Source: Xylanibacter ruminicola (GTDB lineage Bacteria > Bacteroidota > Bacteroidia > Bacteroidales > Bacteroidaceae). From it: a stretch of 64,000 nucleotides of DNA. Of the stretch, positions 49,669-58,914 are shown one piece after another. Every line of letters begins with the position of its first letter. Within the stretch, counting starts at the first letter, position 1. Position numbers and translations under genes: made by a program. The DNA lies in NCBI GenBank assembly GCA_015060625.1, contig SUYC01000007.1:62001-126000 (forward strand). Direction: 5' to 3'. The notes beneath the pieces were generated by a model. It made no database searches. It was given only the letters and a program-made list of their open reading frames with translations, and was not told the DNA's origin.

Positions 49669-49978
49669 TTAATGTCATAATGTCATTTCTGAAATAACTT
49701 ATTGATATTTAGTGATTTATAAATGATGACATTATATGAAATTAATTATTTTAACATCATATAGGGTAGTTTAATAGCTGTCGAAATACACGGAACATAG
49801 TGTTTCATACGTAGAAACACAGTGTTTCCTTAGGCGAAACACTATGTTCCTTTCGATGAAACATGTTGAAACACTTACCTCTTGGAGTGTAATATGACAT
49901 TATACTTAATAATATGATATCATAATGTCATGATTTAAATATCTGTTAATTAGTCTTTTATAATAAATATGACGTTAT
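49669..49978. repeat. iteron-like cluster of ATGACATTAT / ATAATGTCAT decamers
   Basis: Exact copies at 49677-49686 (-), 49726-49735 (+), 49894-49903 (+), 49922-49931 (-); one-mismatch copies at 49669-49678 and 49969-49978. Confidence 0.85.
49792..49850. repeat. 15-bp perfect inverted repeat with nested palindrome
   Basis: GGAACATAGTGTTTC (49792-49806) / GAAACACTATGTTCC (49836-49850), enclosing GAAACAC-A-GTGTTTC (49814-49828). Confidence 0.92.
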
Positions 49979-50002
49979 GATATCAATTTTGCTATATTTT
50001 TC

Positions 50003-50033
50003 TTTGATATCTAAATCTTTTTTATTATCTTTG
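50003..50033 (+). promoter_or_regulatory. promoter for the VapE-like gene: TTTG-N19-TATCTTTG
   Basis: TTTG at 50003-50006, TATCTTTG at 50026-50033. Confidence 0.6.
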
Positions 50034-50060
50034 CATCCGGAATTAATCATCAATAACAAT

Positions 50061-52217
50061 ATGACAAAGATAACCCTTATAAAAAACTATCGCCAGACCG
50101 AAACACTGCGTGTGCTTGAACTGACTGATATCGTAGAAATGATTGGCGGTAATGAATATCGCCAGGTGGTAGATGAACTGCGCCGACTCTATCCTGTGTT
50201 CGACTTGACTCGCCAAGCAGATGGCTCGGTGAGTGGTGCAGATATGACCATTGCCAAACTACCGCGTATCTGTTTTGCATCAGAAATGGAGAACCGTAAC
50301 CACCAACGTTTAACCTTGGGTTATACTGGCTTGGTGCTGTTGGAGGTGAATAACCTAACAGGTTATGATGAGGCTGATGCCATCCGTACTGGTGCTGGCG
50401 AAGTGCCTCAAACACTGATGGCATTTGTGGGCGCTTCTGGGCGTAGCGTAAAAATCATTTGTAAGGGTGAATTGTTTCCCAGTGATCGCATCAAAGATAC
50501 CAATAATCCGTTGCCAACGGAGCCCAATGAGATAGCCGATTTTCATGAGAATCTGTATGAAAGAGCCCGTCTGGCTTATAATGCCCAATTGGGTGTAACT
50601 GTCGAAAAGCTGGAACCACGTTTGGATCGTACTTGTTATATAAGTACAGATGCCAAGGCGGTGTTCAATCCAATGGCCATCCCCTTTTATGCCCGTGCCG
50701 AAAAACCCAACCAGACACTGTCGTTGGTTCGCACATCAACACTCGAAAAGGCTGATGAGCTGTCGGGACAGAGTCGTTATTTTACTATGTGCCACATCTT
50801 TGAATTCAATCTGAGTAAGGCTTACGATGAATGCGAAGGACTGGAAGGCGAGGACCTGGAGCATGAGTTGCTGACGCGACTGGCCATTCACTGCCTGGAA
50901 ACGGGTATCCCGATGGCCATTGCCAAACGTATGGCACGCTATCGAGCTTATGCTATTGGTGATGACGACCTGCTAATAAATAAGGTGTTCGATAATGTGT
51001 ATCGACCTCAGGTGGTTAAGCGCTATCAGGAGCGTAATGGTTATAAACCCGAAAAGAATATTCCCCAGGAAACGCTGTTAACGATGAAAATCGACCTTTT
51101 CCTGAACGAGAACTACGAGATTCGTAAGAATGTGATGCGTGGTGTGGCTGAGTTCAGAGAGCGTACCGGTATAGGATTTGCATTCCGTGATTTGACCGAG
51201 GAGGCGCGCAATTCAATCACTATGAGAGCGTTGCGCCAAGGCATTAAGTGTTGGGATAAGGATATCCGTCGCTATGTGAATTCGGATGATATCGAGCTTT
51301 ATGACCCTATGAACGAGTATCTGGATGGTCTGCCCAAATGGGATGGAAAGGATAGGGTAGAGGGTGTGGCAAAGCGTATTCCTACTAGTTACGAAGAGTG
51401 GCCTGAGTTGTTCCATCTGTGGATGCGATCGATGGTGGCCATGTGGATGGGCAAGGGGCAATTGACGGGTAACTCGTTGGTGCCATTGTTGATTGGTCGC
51501 CAGGGTTGCGGTAAGTCGTCTTTCTGCCGCATCCTGTTGCCCCAACATTTGCGCGATTACTATAATGATCGCATCAACTTTAAGAACGAGACCGATTTGA
51601 ACTTAGGTCTGACATCGTTTGGCTTGATTAATCTCGATGAGTTTGATAAGATTACCCAACGCCAGCAGATTGTGCTGAAATACCTTGTTTCTACAGCCGA
51701 TTTAAAGTATCGTCCACCATACGGCAAGGCCTATTCGGAGCATCGCCGTTTTGCCTCGTTCATTGGTACAACTAACGAGATGATGCCGCTGACCGATCCC
51801 AGTGGAGCCCGACGTTTTATCTGTGTGATGGTTGAGGGTGATGTCGACTTTAAGACATCCGTGGATTATCCTCAACTTTACGCCCAGCTGTTGTACGAAA
51901 TACACAACGGCGAGCGTTATTGGCCAACTCGCGAACAGGAGCAGCAGTTGATACAGCGAAACCTTAGTTATCAGCAGCTTAGCGGTCTGGGTGAGATGGT
52001 GATGGCTGTGCTACAGCGTCCGGCTGACGACGATCCAAATGCCAAGTGGATGTCGCTTAAGGAAATCTCAGTTCTCTTGAAACAATCATTCAAAGGTTAC
52101 AAGGAAGAGAGTAGCATCTTCCGTAAGATAGGTGCCTTCCTGAACCGCCCCGAGTATCGCTTCAAAAGTCAGCATAAAATGACAGGCACTTTCTACTGGG
52201 TAAAATTGCGCGAGTAA
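50061..52217 (+). CDS. VapE-type protein (BT4734-like N-terminal domain plus virulence-associated E helicase-like domain)
   Basis: VPLLIGRQGCGKSSFCRILLP (Walker A); FGLINLDEFDKI; FIGTTNEMMPLTDPSGARRFICV. Confidence 0.88.
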   Translation: MTKITLIKNYRQTETLRVLELTDIVEMIGGNEYRQVVDELRRLYPVFDLTRQADGSVSGADMTIAKLPRICFASEMENRNHQRLTLGYTGLVLLEVNNLTGYDEADAIRTGAGEVPQTLMAFVGASGRSVKIICKGELFPSDRIKDTNNPLPTEPNEIADFHENLYERARLAYNAQLGVTVEKLEPRLDRTCYISTDAKAVFNPMAIPFYARAEKPNQTLSLVRTSTLEKADELSGQSRYFTMCHIFEFNLSKAYDECEGLEGEDLEHELLTRLAIHCLETGIPMAIAKRMARYRAYAIGDDDLLINKVFDNVYRPQVVKRYQERNGYKPEKNIPQETLLTMKIDLFLNENYEIRKNVMRGVAEFRERTGIGFAFRDLTEEARNSITMRALRQGIKCWDKDIRRYVNSDDIELYDPMNEYLDGLPKWDGKDRVEGVAKRIPTSYEEWPELFHLWMRSMVAMWMGKGQLTGNSLVPLLIGRQGCGKSSFCRILLPQHLRDYYNDRINFKNETDLNLGLTSFGLINLDEFDKITQRQQIVLKYLVSTADLKYRPPYGKAYSEHRRFASFIGTTNEMMPLTDPSGARRFICVMVEGDVDFKTSVDYPQLYAQLLYEIHNGERYWPTREQEQQLIQRNLSYQQLSGLGEMVMAVLQRPADDDPNAKWMSLKEISVLLKQSFKGYKEESSIFRKIGAFLNRPEYRFKSQHKMTGTFYWVKLRE

Positions 52218-52342
52218 ATGTGTTATAATAGTTAATAAGGGTTAATTAATTATTGTTTGTAGTAATATTCTTCTCGTTGAACCGGATTATTTTGTATATT
52301 TGCCGAAAATAAACAATTAAATCGATTAATATTTTGACGCTT

Positions 52343-54406
52343 ATGAAGAAGTTATTTACAATTGCAGTATTAGGATTAATAATATCCAGCTGTACAAAGG
52401 GTTTTGATGCGCCGGAGCCAACGCCAGATCCAACCCCAGATCCAACGCCAACCAACAACAAGGCTACTCAGGAAGAGATTAATGCCAATGTTGCTAAAGT
52501 ATTTGGAACAACCTTCAGTTCTGATCAGGATTGGAGTTCTACAACCAAGTATACAGTTACAATCACTGCAGATGCTCCAATGAGCGACATCGCTAAAGTT
52601 CAGATTCTGACAGAGGCTCCTTATTTTAACGAGGATGCCCGTGTGTTGAATGAGGCTACAACTAGTAAAGGCCAATCTGTATCTCTGACATACGATTGCC
52701 CAGCAGAGTATACCGAATTGGTAGCAGCATGTGTTGACAGCAAGGGAATCTACTATGTAGCAGGTTTCAAGGCTGGTGATGCTCAAGTTAATTTCCAGAA
52801 GGCTGCCCAGGCCCGCACAAGAGCTGCTTATGATCTTCCTGCTTTCCCAGCTATAAGCGGCTTGAAGATGAAATACAGAAATTCAGCTCTCTCATATAAT
52901 GCTATCCGTGCTCAAAAGGCTGGACAGGATGGTGAAGATGCCAGCATTAATCCTTGGCTGAACAGCAATTGGAACAATGAGCGCATCTGGATGTTTAATA
53001 ATGAAGGTGGTAATGATACTTGGAAAGTTGAAAGACAGACCATTTTCCGTGAGGTTACAATAACCGATGCGGAGAAGCAAGGGTTGGAGACGATCTTGAA
53101 AGATGTTGGTGGAAAGAGTGGACGTGATAATACTCATAAACAGGTTAATTTGGAGACCATTCGCAATTCTCCGTTATATCAGCTGACAAAGAACTATTTG
53201 GTTGCCGACGGAAAGGCTCCAATCACATTATCGCCAGTTCAGATACAAACTACTGATTATTCAAGCGTTGCCTTGTATTATTATTATTTTAATCCAAGCG
53301 AATTGGAGGGCAAGTCAGAGGAACAGCAACTTACTTTCCTGAAGAGCCTGCCTAAGTTTAAATGTGTTGATGGTAAGCAGACTAAGGAAGCTAGCGGCAC
53401 CGCTAGTGGTAATGGTGAATTCTTTAAGGTTCATGAATATGTTCTGCCTTATTTCGGTGATGTGACGAGTAGTCCTACTACTGATCTTGAAGTGCAGGGC
53501 TTCACAATTCCTGCAGGCTATTATATAGGCTTTATGCTAAGAAAGAATAAGAACGACTATAAAGATACTTATATGCCAAATAACGATATTACTGGCTATA
53601 ACGGAACAAACTATGCTAATAAGTCATATGCTAAAATTGAAAATGGCGAGGTATATGCTGATGGTCGTTTGAACGAGCAGATTAATCAGTATCCGAAGTT
53701 TAACGAGGCTGTAGATAAAGGTATGTTGCTGAATGACCCTCGTGCTGCCATCTTTGGTGCAAACCAAAAAGCATATATGATGTTTGAAGACGGAAGTGAT
53801 GTTAATTTCGTAGATATGATTGTTGAAATTAATGGTGGCGTGAATATGGTTGATGTTGCCCAGGAAATTAACAACAACGTATACACTTTCTGCTTTGAGG
53901 ACCGACAGCTTGGCGACTATGATATGAATGATGTTGTAATCAAAGCAAAGCGTTTAAATATCACCCAGGTTGAGTACTCTGTAGTTGCTTGTGGTGCTTA
54001 CGATGAGCTCTATCTTCGTAATATTGATGGAAAAACATTGAATGGGAACACGGAAATACACGCTCTGTTTGGTGAAAACAACCTCTCAACGTTCATCAAC
54101 ACTCAAAGCAAGAACTATAATCCTGTATCAGAAGTGATTACCGTCGATCCTTCATTTAGTTTCACAGACTTCTCTAAGCAGGTATACATCTATAACAAGA
54201 CACAGAATAAAGATGTAAAGATGTCGCAGAAGGGGCAGGATCCTCATGGTATCATGATTCCTTGTGATTTTGCTTATCCCGTGGAGCGAACATGTATAAA
54301 GGATGCCTATAAGCAGTTTAATAACTGGGGCGAGAATCCTGTAAGCTCTACTAATTGGTATCTGTCTCCAGAGGATGGTAAAGTGATGAGTGTATCTGTA
54401 AAATAA
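52343..54406 (+). CDS. LruC-domain lipoprotein, copy 1
   Basis: Lipobox IISSCTKG; FEDRQLGDYDMNDVVIKAKR, typical of LruC/DUF4842. Confidence 0.8.
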   Translation: MKKLFTIAVLGLIISSCTKGFDAPEPTPDPTPDPTPTNNKATQEEINANVAKVFGTTFSSDQDWSSTTKYTVTITADAPMSDIAKVQILTEAPYFNEDARVLNEATTSKGQSVSLTYDCPAEYTELVAACVDSKGIYYVAGFKAGDAQVNFQKAAQARTRAAYDLPAFPAISGLKMKYRNSALSYNAIRAQKAGQDGEDASINPWLNSNWNNERIWMFNNEGGNDTWKVERQTIFREVTITDAEKQGLETILKDVGGKSGRDNTHKQVNLETIRNSPLYQLTKNYLVADGKAPITLSPVQIQTTDYSSVALYYYYFNPSELEGKSEEQQLTFLKSLPKFKCVDGKQTKEASGTASGNGEFFKVHEYVLPYFGDVTSSPTTDLEVQGFTIPAGYYIGFMLRKNKNDYKDTYMPNNDITGYNGTNYANKSYAKIENGEVYADGRLNEQINQYPKFNEAVDKGMLLNDPRAAIFGANQKAYMMFEDGSDVNFVDMIVEINGGVNMVDVAQEINNNVYTFCFEDRQLGDYDMNDVVIKAKRLNITQVEYSVVACGAYDELYLRNIDGKTLNGNTEIHALFGENNLSTFINTQSKNYNPVSEVITVDPSFSFTDFSKQVYIYNKTQNKDVKMSQKGQDPHGIMIPCDFAYPVERTCIKDAYKQFNNWGENPVSSTNWYLSPEDGKVMSVSVK

Positions 54407-54417
54407 CTATAATTCTT

Positions 54418-54468
54418 TATATCATAAGAGGCGTGTGCAATCAGTTGCACGCGCTTCTTATGATATAA
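54418..54468 (+). terminator. long hairpin downstream of LruC copy 1
   Basis: TATATCATAAGAGGCGTGTGCAA-tcag-TTGCACGCGCTTCTTATGATATA, near-perfect stem; no strong T run. Confidence 0.65.
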
Positions 54469-54576
54469 TAAAAGTTAAATTTCTTAGATCTGTAGTTTTT
54501 TTTATCCTTGTTTAGGATTTAAATTTGTAACTTTGCCAAAAATTAAGCAATATAATCAATTAAATATTTGACATTT

Positions 54577-56625
54577 ATGAAAAAGTTACTTTCATTAGCA
54601 GTTTTCGGATTAGTATTATCCGGCTGTGTAAAGGGGATTGATGGTACTGAGCCGGAACCAACACCTACCCCAACAAACAATAAGGCAACTCAAGAAGAGA
54701 TTGATGCCAACGTTGCTAATGTGTTTGGAACCACCTTCAGTCCTAATCAGGATTGGAGTTCTACAACCAAGTATACAATATCAGTTGTGGCAGATGCGCC
54801 AATGAGTGATATTGCAAAGGTTCAGATTCTGACAGAGGCTCCTTATTTTAACGAGGATGCCCATGTATTGAATGAGGCTACAATCAGTAAAGGACAATCT
54901 CTATCATTAACATATGATTGCCCTGCAGAATACACCGAACTCGTAGCTGCTTGCGTTGACAGTAAGGGTGTGTACTATGTTGCAGGTTTTAAGGCTGGTG
55001 ATAGCCAGGTAAATTTCCAGAAAGTAGCTCAGGCTCGTACAAGAGCAGAATACACTTTGCCTGACCTCCCCGCTGTTAGTGGACTGAAGATGAAGTACAA
55101 GAATTCACATCTCTCGTTTAATGCTATCCGTGCTCAAAAGGCTAATCAAGGTGAGGGGGGCAATATAGCCCCATGGAAGAACAGTAATTGGGATAATGAG
55201 CGCCTCTGGATGCTAAGCAATGCAGGTGGTAATAGTACTTGGAAAGTGGCTAAGCAGACTATTTATCGTACTGTTACAATGACAGAAGATGAAAAGACTG
55301 GTTTGGAGACTATTTTGGCAGCTGTTGGTGGAAAGAATGGACGTGATAAACATTATAAAGAAGTAAATTTGGACACTATCCGTAATTCTCCTGTGTATGC
55401 GCTAACTAAGAACTATCTGGTTGCTGACGGAAAAGCACCTATAACAGTATCGCCCGTTCAGATGCAATCTTCTGATTATAAATACAATAATTTGTATTAT
55501 TATTACTTTAATCCAAGCAAATTGGAGGGCATGTCGAAAGATGAGCAGGTTACTTTCTTAAAAAATCTTCCAAAATTCAAATGTGTAGATTGTAAACAGA
55601 CAAAGGATGCTAGCGGTACAACTGCTTCAGACAAGAATGGTGATTATTTTAAGGTTCACGAATATGTTCTGCCTTATTTCGGTGATGTGACGAGTAGCAC
55701 TACTAGTGATGTTACAGTGCAGAGCTTCACTATTCCTGCTGGCTATTATGTTGGCTTTATGCTGAGAAAGAGTCAAGATAAATACTTAGACTCCTACACT
55801 ACAGATAACGATATTTATAATGGAACAAATTATACTCAAAATTCTTATAGTTTAACTAATTATGGTGAGGTATATGCTGATGGTCGTCTAAATGTACAGA
55901 TTAATCAGTATCCGGACTTCAAAAGTGCTAAAGGTAAAGGTATGAAGTCAGATGATCCTCGTGCAGCCATCTTTGGTGCTAACCAAAAAGCATATATCAT
56001 GTTCGAAGATGGTGTGGATGTAAATTTCGTAGATATGATTGTTGAGGTTCAGGGTGGCTTAAATGAAGTAGATGCTGCGCAGCAGATTAATAATAATGTA
56101 TATACCTTCTGCTTTGAGGACCGTAACCTGGGTGACTACGATATGAACGACGTAGTAATCAAGGCCGAGCGTTTGAATATCTCGCAGGTTAAGTACACAG
56201 TAGTTGCCTGTGGTGCATACGATGAGCTCTATCTGCGAAATATCAATGGTAATACTTTGAATGAAACGAAAGAGATTCACTCTCTATTTGGTGTAACCAA
56301 TCTCTCGACATTTATCAATACCCAGAGCAAGAACTACGAGCCTGTTTCAGAAGTAATTACAGTTGATCCGTCATTCAGCTTCACAGATTTCTCAAAACAA
56401 ATTTACATCTTCAATAAAACACAGAATTACGATGTAAAGATGTCACAAAAGGGCGAGGATCCCCATGGTATCATGATTCCTAGTGATTTTGCATATCCTG
56501 TGGAGAAAACATGTATTAAGAATGCCTATACCCAGTTTAATACTTGGGGCGAGAATCCTGTAACTTCTACTGATTGGTATCTGTCACCAGTTGAAGGTAA
56601 GGTAATGAATGCCTTTGAAAAGTAA
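54577..56625 (+). CDS. LruC-domain lipoprotein, copy 2
   Basis: Lipobox VLSGCVKG; FEDRNLGDYDMNDVVIKAER; collinear with copy 1. Confidence 0.8.
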   Translation: MKKLLSLAVFGLVLSGCVKGIDGTEPEPTPTPTNNKATQEEIDANVANVFGTTFSPNQDWSSTTKYTISVVADAPMSDIAKVQILTEAPYFNEDAHVLNEATISKGQSLSLTYDCPAEYTELVAACVDSKGVYYVAGFKAGDSQVNFQKVAQARTRAEYTLPDLPAVSGLKMKYKNSHLSFNAIRAQKANQGEGGNIAPWKNSNWDNERLWMLSNAGGNSTWKVAKQTIYRTVTMTEDEKTGLETILAAVGGKNGRDKHYKEVNLDTIRNSPVYALTKNYLVADGKAPITVSPVQMQSSDYKYNNLYYYYFNPSKLEGMSKDEQVTFLKNLPKFKCVDCKQTKDASGTTASDKNGDYFKVHEYVLPYFGDVTSSTTSDVTVQSFTIPAGYYVGFMLRKSQDKYLDSYTTDNDIYNGTNYTQNSYSLTNYGEVYADGRLNVQINQYPDFKSAKGKGMKSDDPRAAIFGANQKAYIMFEDGVDVNFVDMIVEVQGGLNEVDAAQQINNNVYTFCFEDRNLGDYDMNDVVIKAERLNISQVKYTVVACGAYDELYLRNINGNTLNETKEIHSLFGVTNLSTFINTQSKNYEPVSEVITVDPSFSFTDFSKQIYIFNKTQNYDVKMSQKGEDPHGIMIPSDFAYPVEKTCIKNAYTQFNTWGENPVTSTDWYLSPVEGKVMNAFEK

Positions 56626-56646
56626 ATATTCTTTATTCAAATATGT

Positions 56647-56682
56647 AAAGTCGTGTAAAGTTAGTGCTTTACACGACTTTTT
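56647..56682. terminator. bidirectional terminator, overlapping the stop codon of the convergent gene
   Basis: AAAGTCGTGTAAAG-ttagtg-CTTTACACGACTTTTT. Confidence 0.9.
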
Positions 56683-57452
56683 AAGATATGAGCTATAATC
56701 TCTTGGGCGATAGCTGAGTCAAGTACTGCATAACCTTTGTCATTCAAGTGCATTTGATCGTCATTGTATAGCTCTTTTAAGTCGTTTTCGTAACTTTTGT
56801 TCCATGATTTGTATCTAATTACAGTAACTTTATCTTGATATCCTTTAGCTTGAATAAGTTCATCAAGAGCATCTCTGAACTGTTGTTTACAATCCAAATC
56901 AGTGTCATTTATGAACATAGAAATCTGCCTTAACAGTTTCTTATCAGTCTTTTGATTCTTATATGTTTTTATGATATTGTAGTCAGGAATTTCCAAGATT
57001 ATTGGATGAATATAGTTGGCAAGCATGAATTGTATGATACAGTCCATACTCTTCTGATAGTAGGATATACTCATCTTTTTATAGGTATCGTTTATTCCAG
57101 CAGAGATGAAACAGTAATCATACCCTTGTTGTATGAAATGCTTAAGGCTGTCCATCTCGAATAAGGCATGGTAGATCTCTTTACTTGTTAATCCTCCAAT
57201 TCCGTATGAACTTACGATTGCGGGGCGTTGCAATTTATTTTCAAGTAACTCTTTAATCTTACATTGATGAAACTGATGTCCAAATGCCCAACTATCACCG
57301 ATGTAGGCAATTCGGATTGTATCATCGTGATGTTGGATAGTCTGATAAGTGGAGTGCATTTGGGCCGGTGTATAGTATGAATGTAGTTTTGCACCCAACA
57401 TGATACATATGGCAATAAATACAATAAGCGATATGATTAGTTTGTATTTCAT
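56661..57452 (-). CDS. SGNH/GDSL-type hydrolase, membrane anchored
   Basis: IRIAYIGDSWAFGHQ (block I), SAGINDTYK, DDQMHLNDKGYAVLDSAIAQ (D..H). Confidence 0.85.
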   Translation of the reverse strand: MKYKLIISLIVFIAICIMLGAKLHSYYTPAQMHSTYQTIQHHDDTIRIAYIGDSWAFGHQFHQCKIKELLENKLQRPAIVSSYGIGGLTSKEIYHALFEMDSLKHFIQQGYDYCFISAGINDTYKKMSISYYQKSMDCIIQFMLANYIHPIILEIPDYNIIKTYKNQKTDKKLLRQISMFINDTDLDCKQQFRDALDELIQAKGYQDKVTVIRYKSWNKSYENDLKELYNDDQMHLNDKGYAVLDSAIAQEIIAHILKSRVKH

Positions 57453-58540
57453 CGGTTACCTGATAATATGTTCTTGACTTTTGGGAAATATCGGTTGAGA
57501 ATCTGATATATTGAAAGGCTTAATAATGTTGAAATAACGACGCATGCAATGTACAATATGATGTGTATGATGTCAGATGCGTCTGAGAAATGGGCTACAC
57601 AGAACTTTCGTAAAACGACCACGATAGGGTAATGTACGCAGAAAACAATGAATGCTGCATTTGGAAGCCATTTGCTTGTATATTCATGTCGTACACACCA
57701 ATCTCCCAACAATAATAATGCCGGAATGTTGAATATCAGCGATATGCGGTGAATCTGGAGATTGGCAGGCGTGCCGATATAAACATGAGAGAGAATGTCG
57801 CCTATCGCAAATATTACGAATAAAGATAAAACCACCCCTTTCTTTCTGTCAATTAACTCTAAAGGATTCATGTCCAGGATTGAAAAATATGCTCCAAGGC
57901 TAAAGAATAATACGGTTTGTGGTATAAAAGCATTATTAGGAGTTGTCATCCACCAAAAAGTAACAAAGATTAGAAATACTTCTCTAACGTACCTTATTAT
58001 ATAATAAAGCAATGGAGAGATAATCGACATGATAATTAGATTTCGAATATACCATAATGGGCAGAGTAGAGGTACAAAGTTGCCATCGTCGTATGAACCT
58101 CTATCCCAGAATAGGCGCAGATAGTCAATGAAAGAATAGTCAACCATACTATTTCCATTAATGTCTTGTGGATAACCTAAGATATATGCAAACAAATATA
58201 AAAGTAGTATTAGTAGATTCCATAGTATATATGGAATGAATAGAGTATGAAATCTGGAATGTAGTTTCCCAAAATAACTTTTCTTGCTCAAGAAGAACAA
58301 ATAGCCAGAGATGAAGAAGAAACATGGAACACCTGTTTCACCCAACCAAAGTGTGAAAGGATAAACCGCCTTGAAGTATAACTCATGTTCGCCCTCCATT
58401 CGTTGTACAGAATAGCAATGGAGCATGATGATAAGAAATATGAGTGGAAATCGCAACCACGTTATTATAGCAGGTAAACAATTTGCATTGCTTGTAATAT
58501 GAGTTTTGGGGATAAACAGTGAATCATTTATTTCTTTCAT
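57449..58540 (-). CDS. acyltransferase family 3 protein
   Basis: LRFPLIFLIIMLHCYS; GVPCFFFISGYLFF; overlaps the SGNH gene by 4 bp. Confidence 0.88.
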   Translation of the reverse strand: MKEINDSLFIPKTHITSNANCLPAIITWLRFPLIFLIIMLHCYSVQRMEGEHELYFKAVYPFTLWLGETGVPCFFFISGYLFFLSKKSYFGKLHSRFHTLFIPYILWNLLILLLYLFAYILGYPQDINGNSMVDYSFIDYLRLFWDRGSYDDGNFVPLLCPLWYIRNLIIMSIISPLLYYIIRYVREVFLIFVTFWWMTTPNNAFIPQTVLFFSLGAYFSILDMNPLELIDRKKGVVLSLFVIFAIGDILSHVYIGTPANLQIHRISLIFNIPALLLLGDWCVRHEYTSKWLPNAAFIVFCVHYPIVVVLRKFCVAHFSDASDIIHIILYIACVVISTLLSLSIYQILNRYFPKVKNILSGNR

Positions 58541-58914
58541 GTTTGCAAAGGTACATTATTTTTTTTATAATTCTAAATTATATATATTTTTTTTATAATT
58601 ATATAACTGAATTGTAACAGCTCATCACTCGCTCTTTGTGGAATGCGTAGTACCTACTATACAACTTTTAGTTAATAAAGTGTAAATAGAATAGTGTAAC
58701 CTATCAAGTAATTAATTAAAGTGCTATATTTGCATTATTAAATGAATAGGTTATAGTAATGACAAATGCTACACGCGATACAAGGTTACCCATGAAATAG
58801 GGCTGAATATGCAGATTGTAGTAAAGTAGATTCTATTCCAGGTTAAGGATGGCCAATTTTGTCGTATGTTGAAAGATCGTTATTGTTAATAATCATGAAT
58901 TAATTTGAAGCATA

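Noticed and set aside
49669-50060. VapE upstream repeats as a CRISPR array
   Set aside because: Short decamers in both orientations at irregular spacing, with no uniform spacers or cas genes.
49669-52217. Integrated prophage or satellite
   Set aside because: Only the VapE-type gene is present; no integrase, capsid, terminase, relaxase or att-like direct repeats were seen nearby.
53391-53406. Two CTAGs in LruC copy 1 as a fourth CTAG array
   Set aside because: Only two copies, 12 bp apart, so they do not share the 9-bp period; mentioned only as a weak similarity.
58541-58914. tRNA or other known RNA gene in the larger intergenic gaps
   Set aside because: No cloverleaf-like arms, GTTC-type T-loop context or CCA end could be identified by eye.
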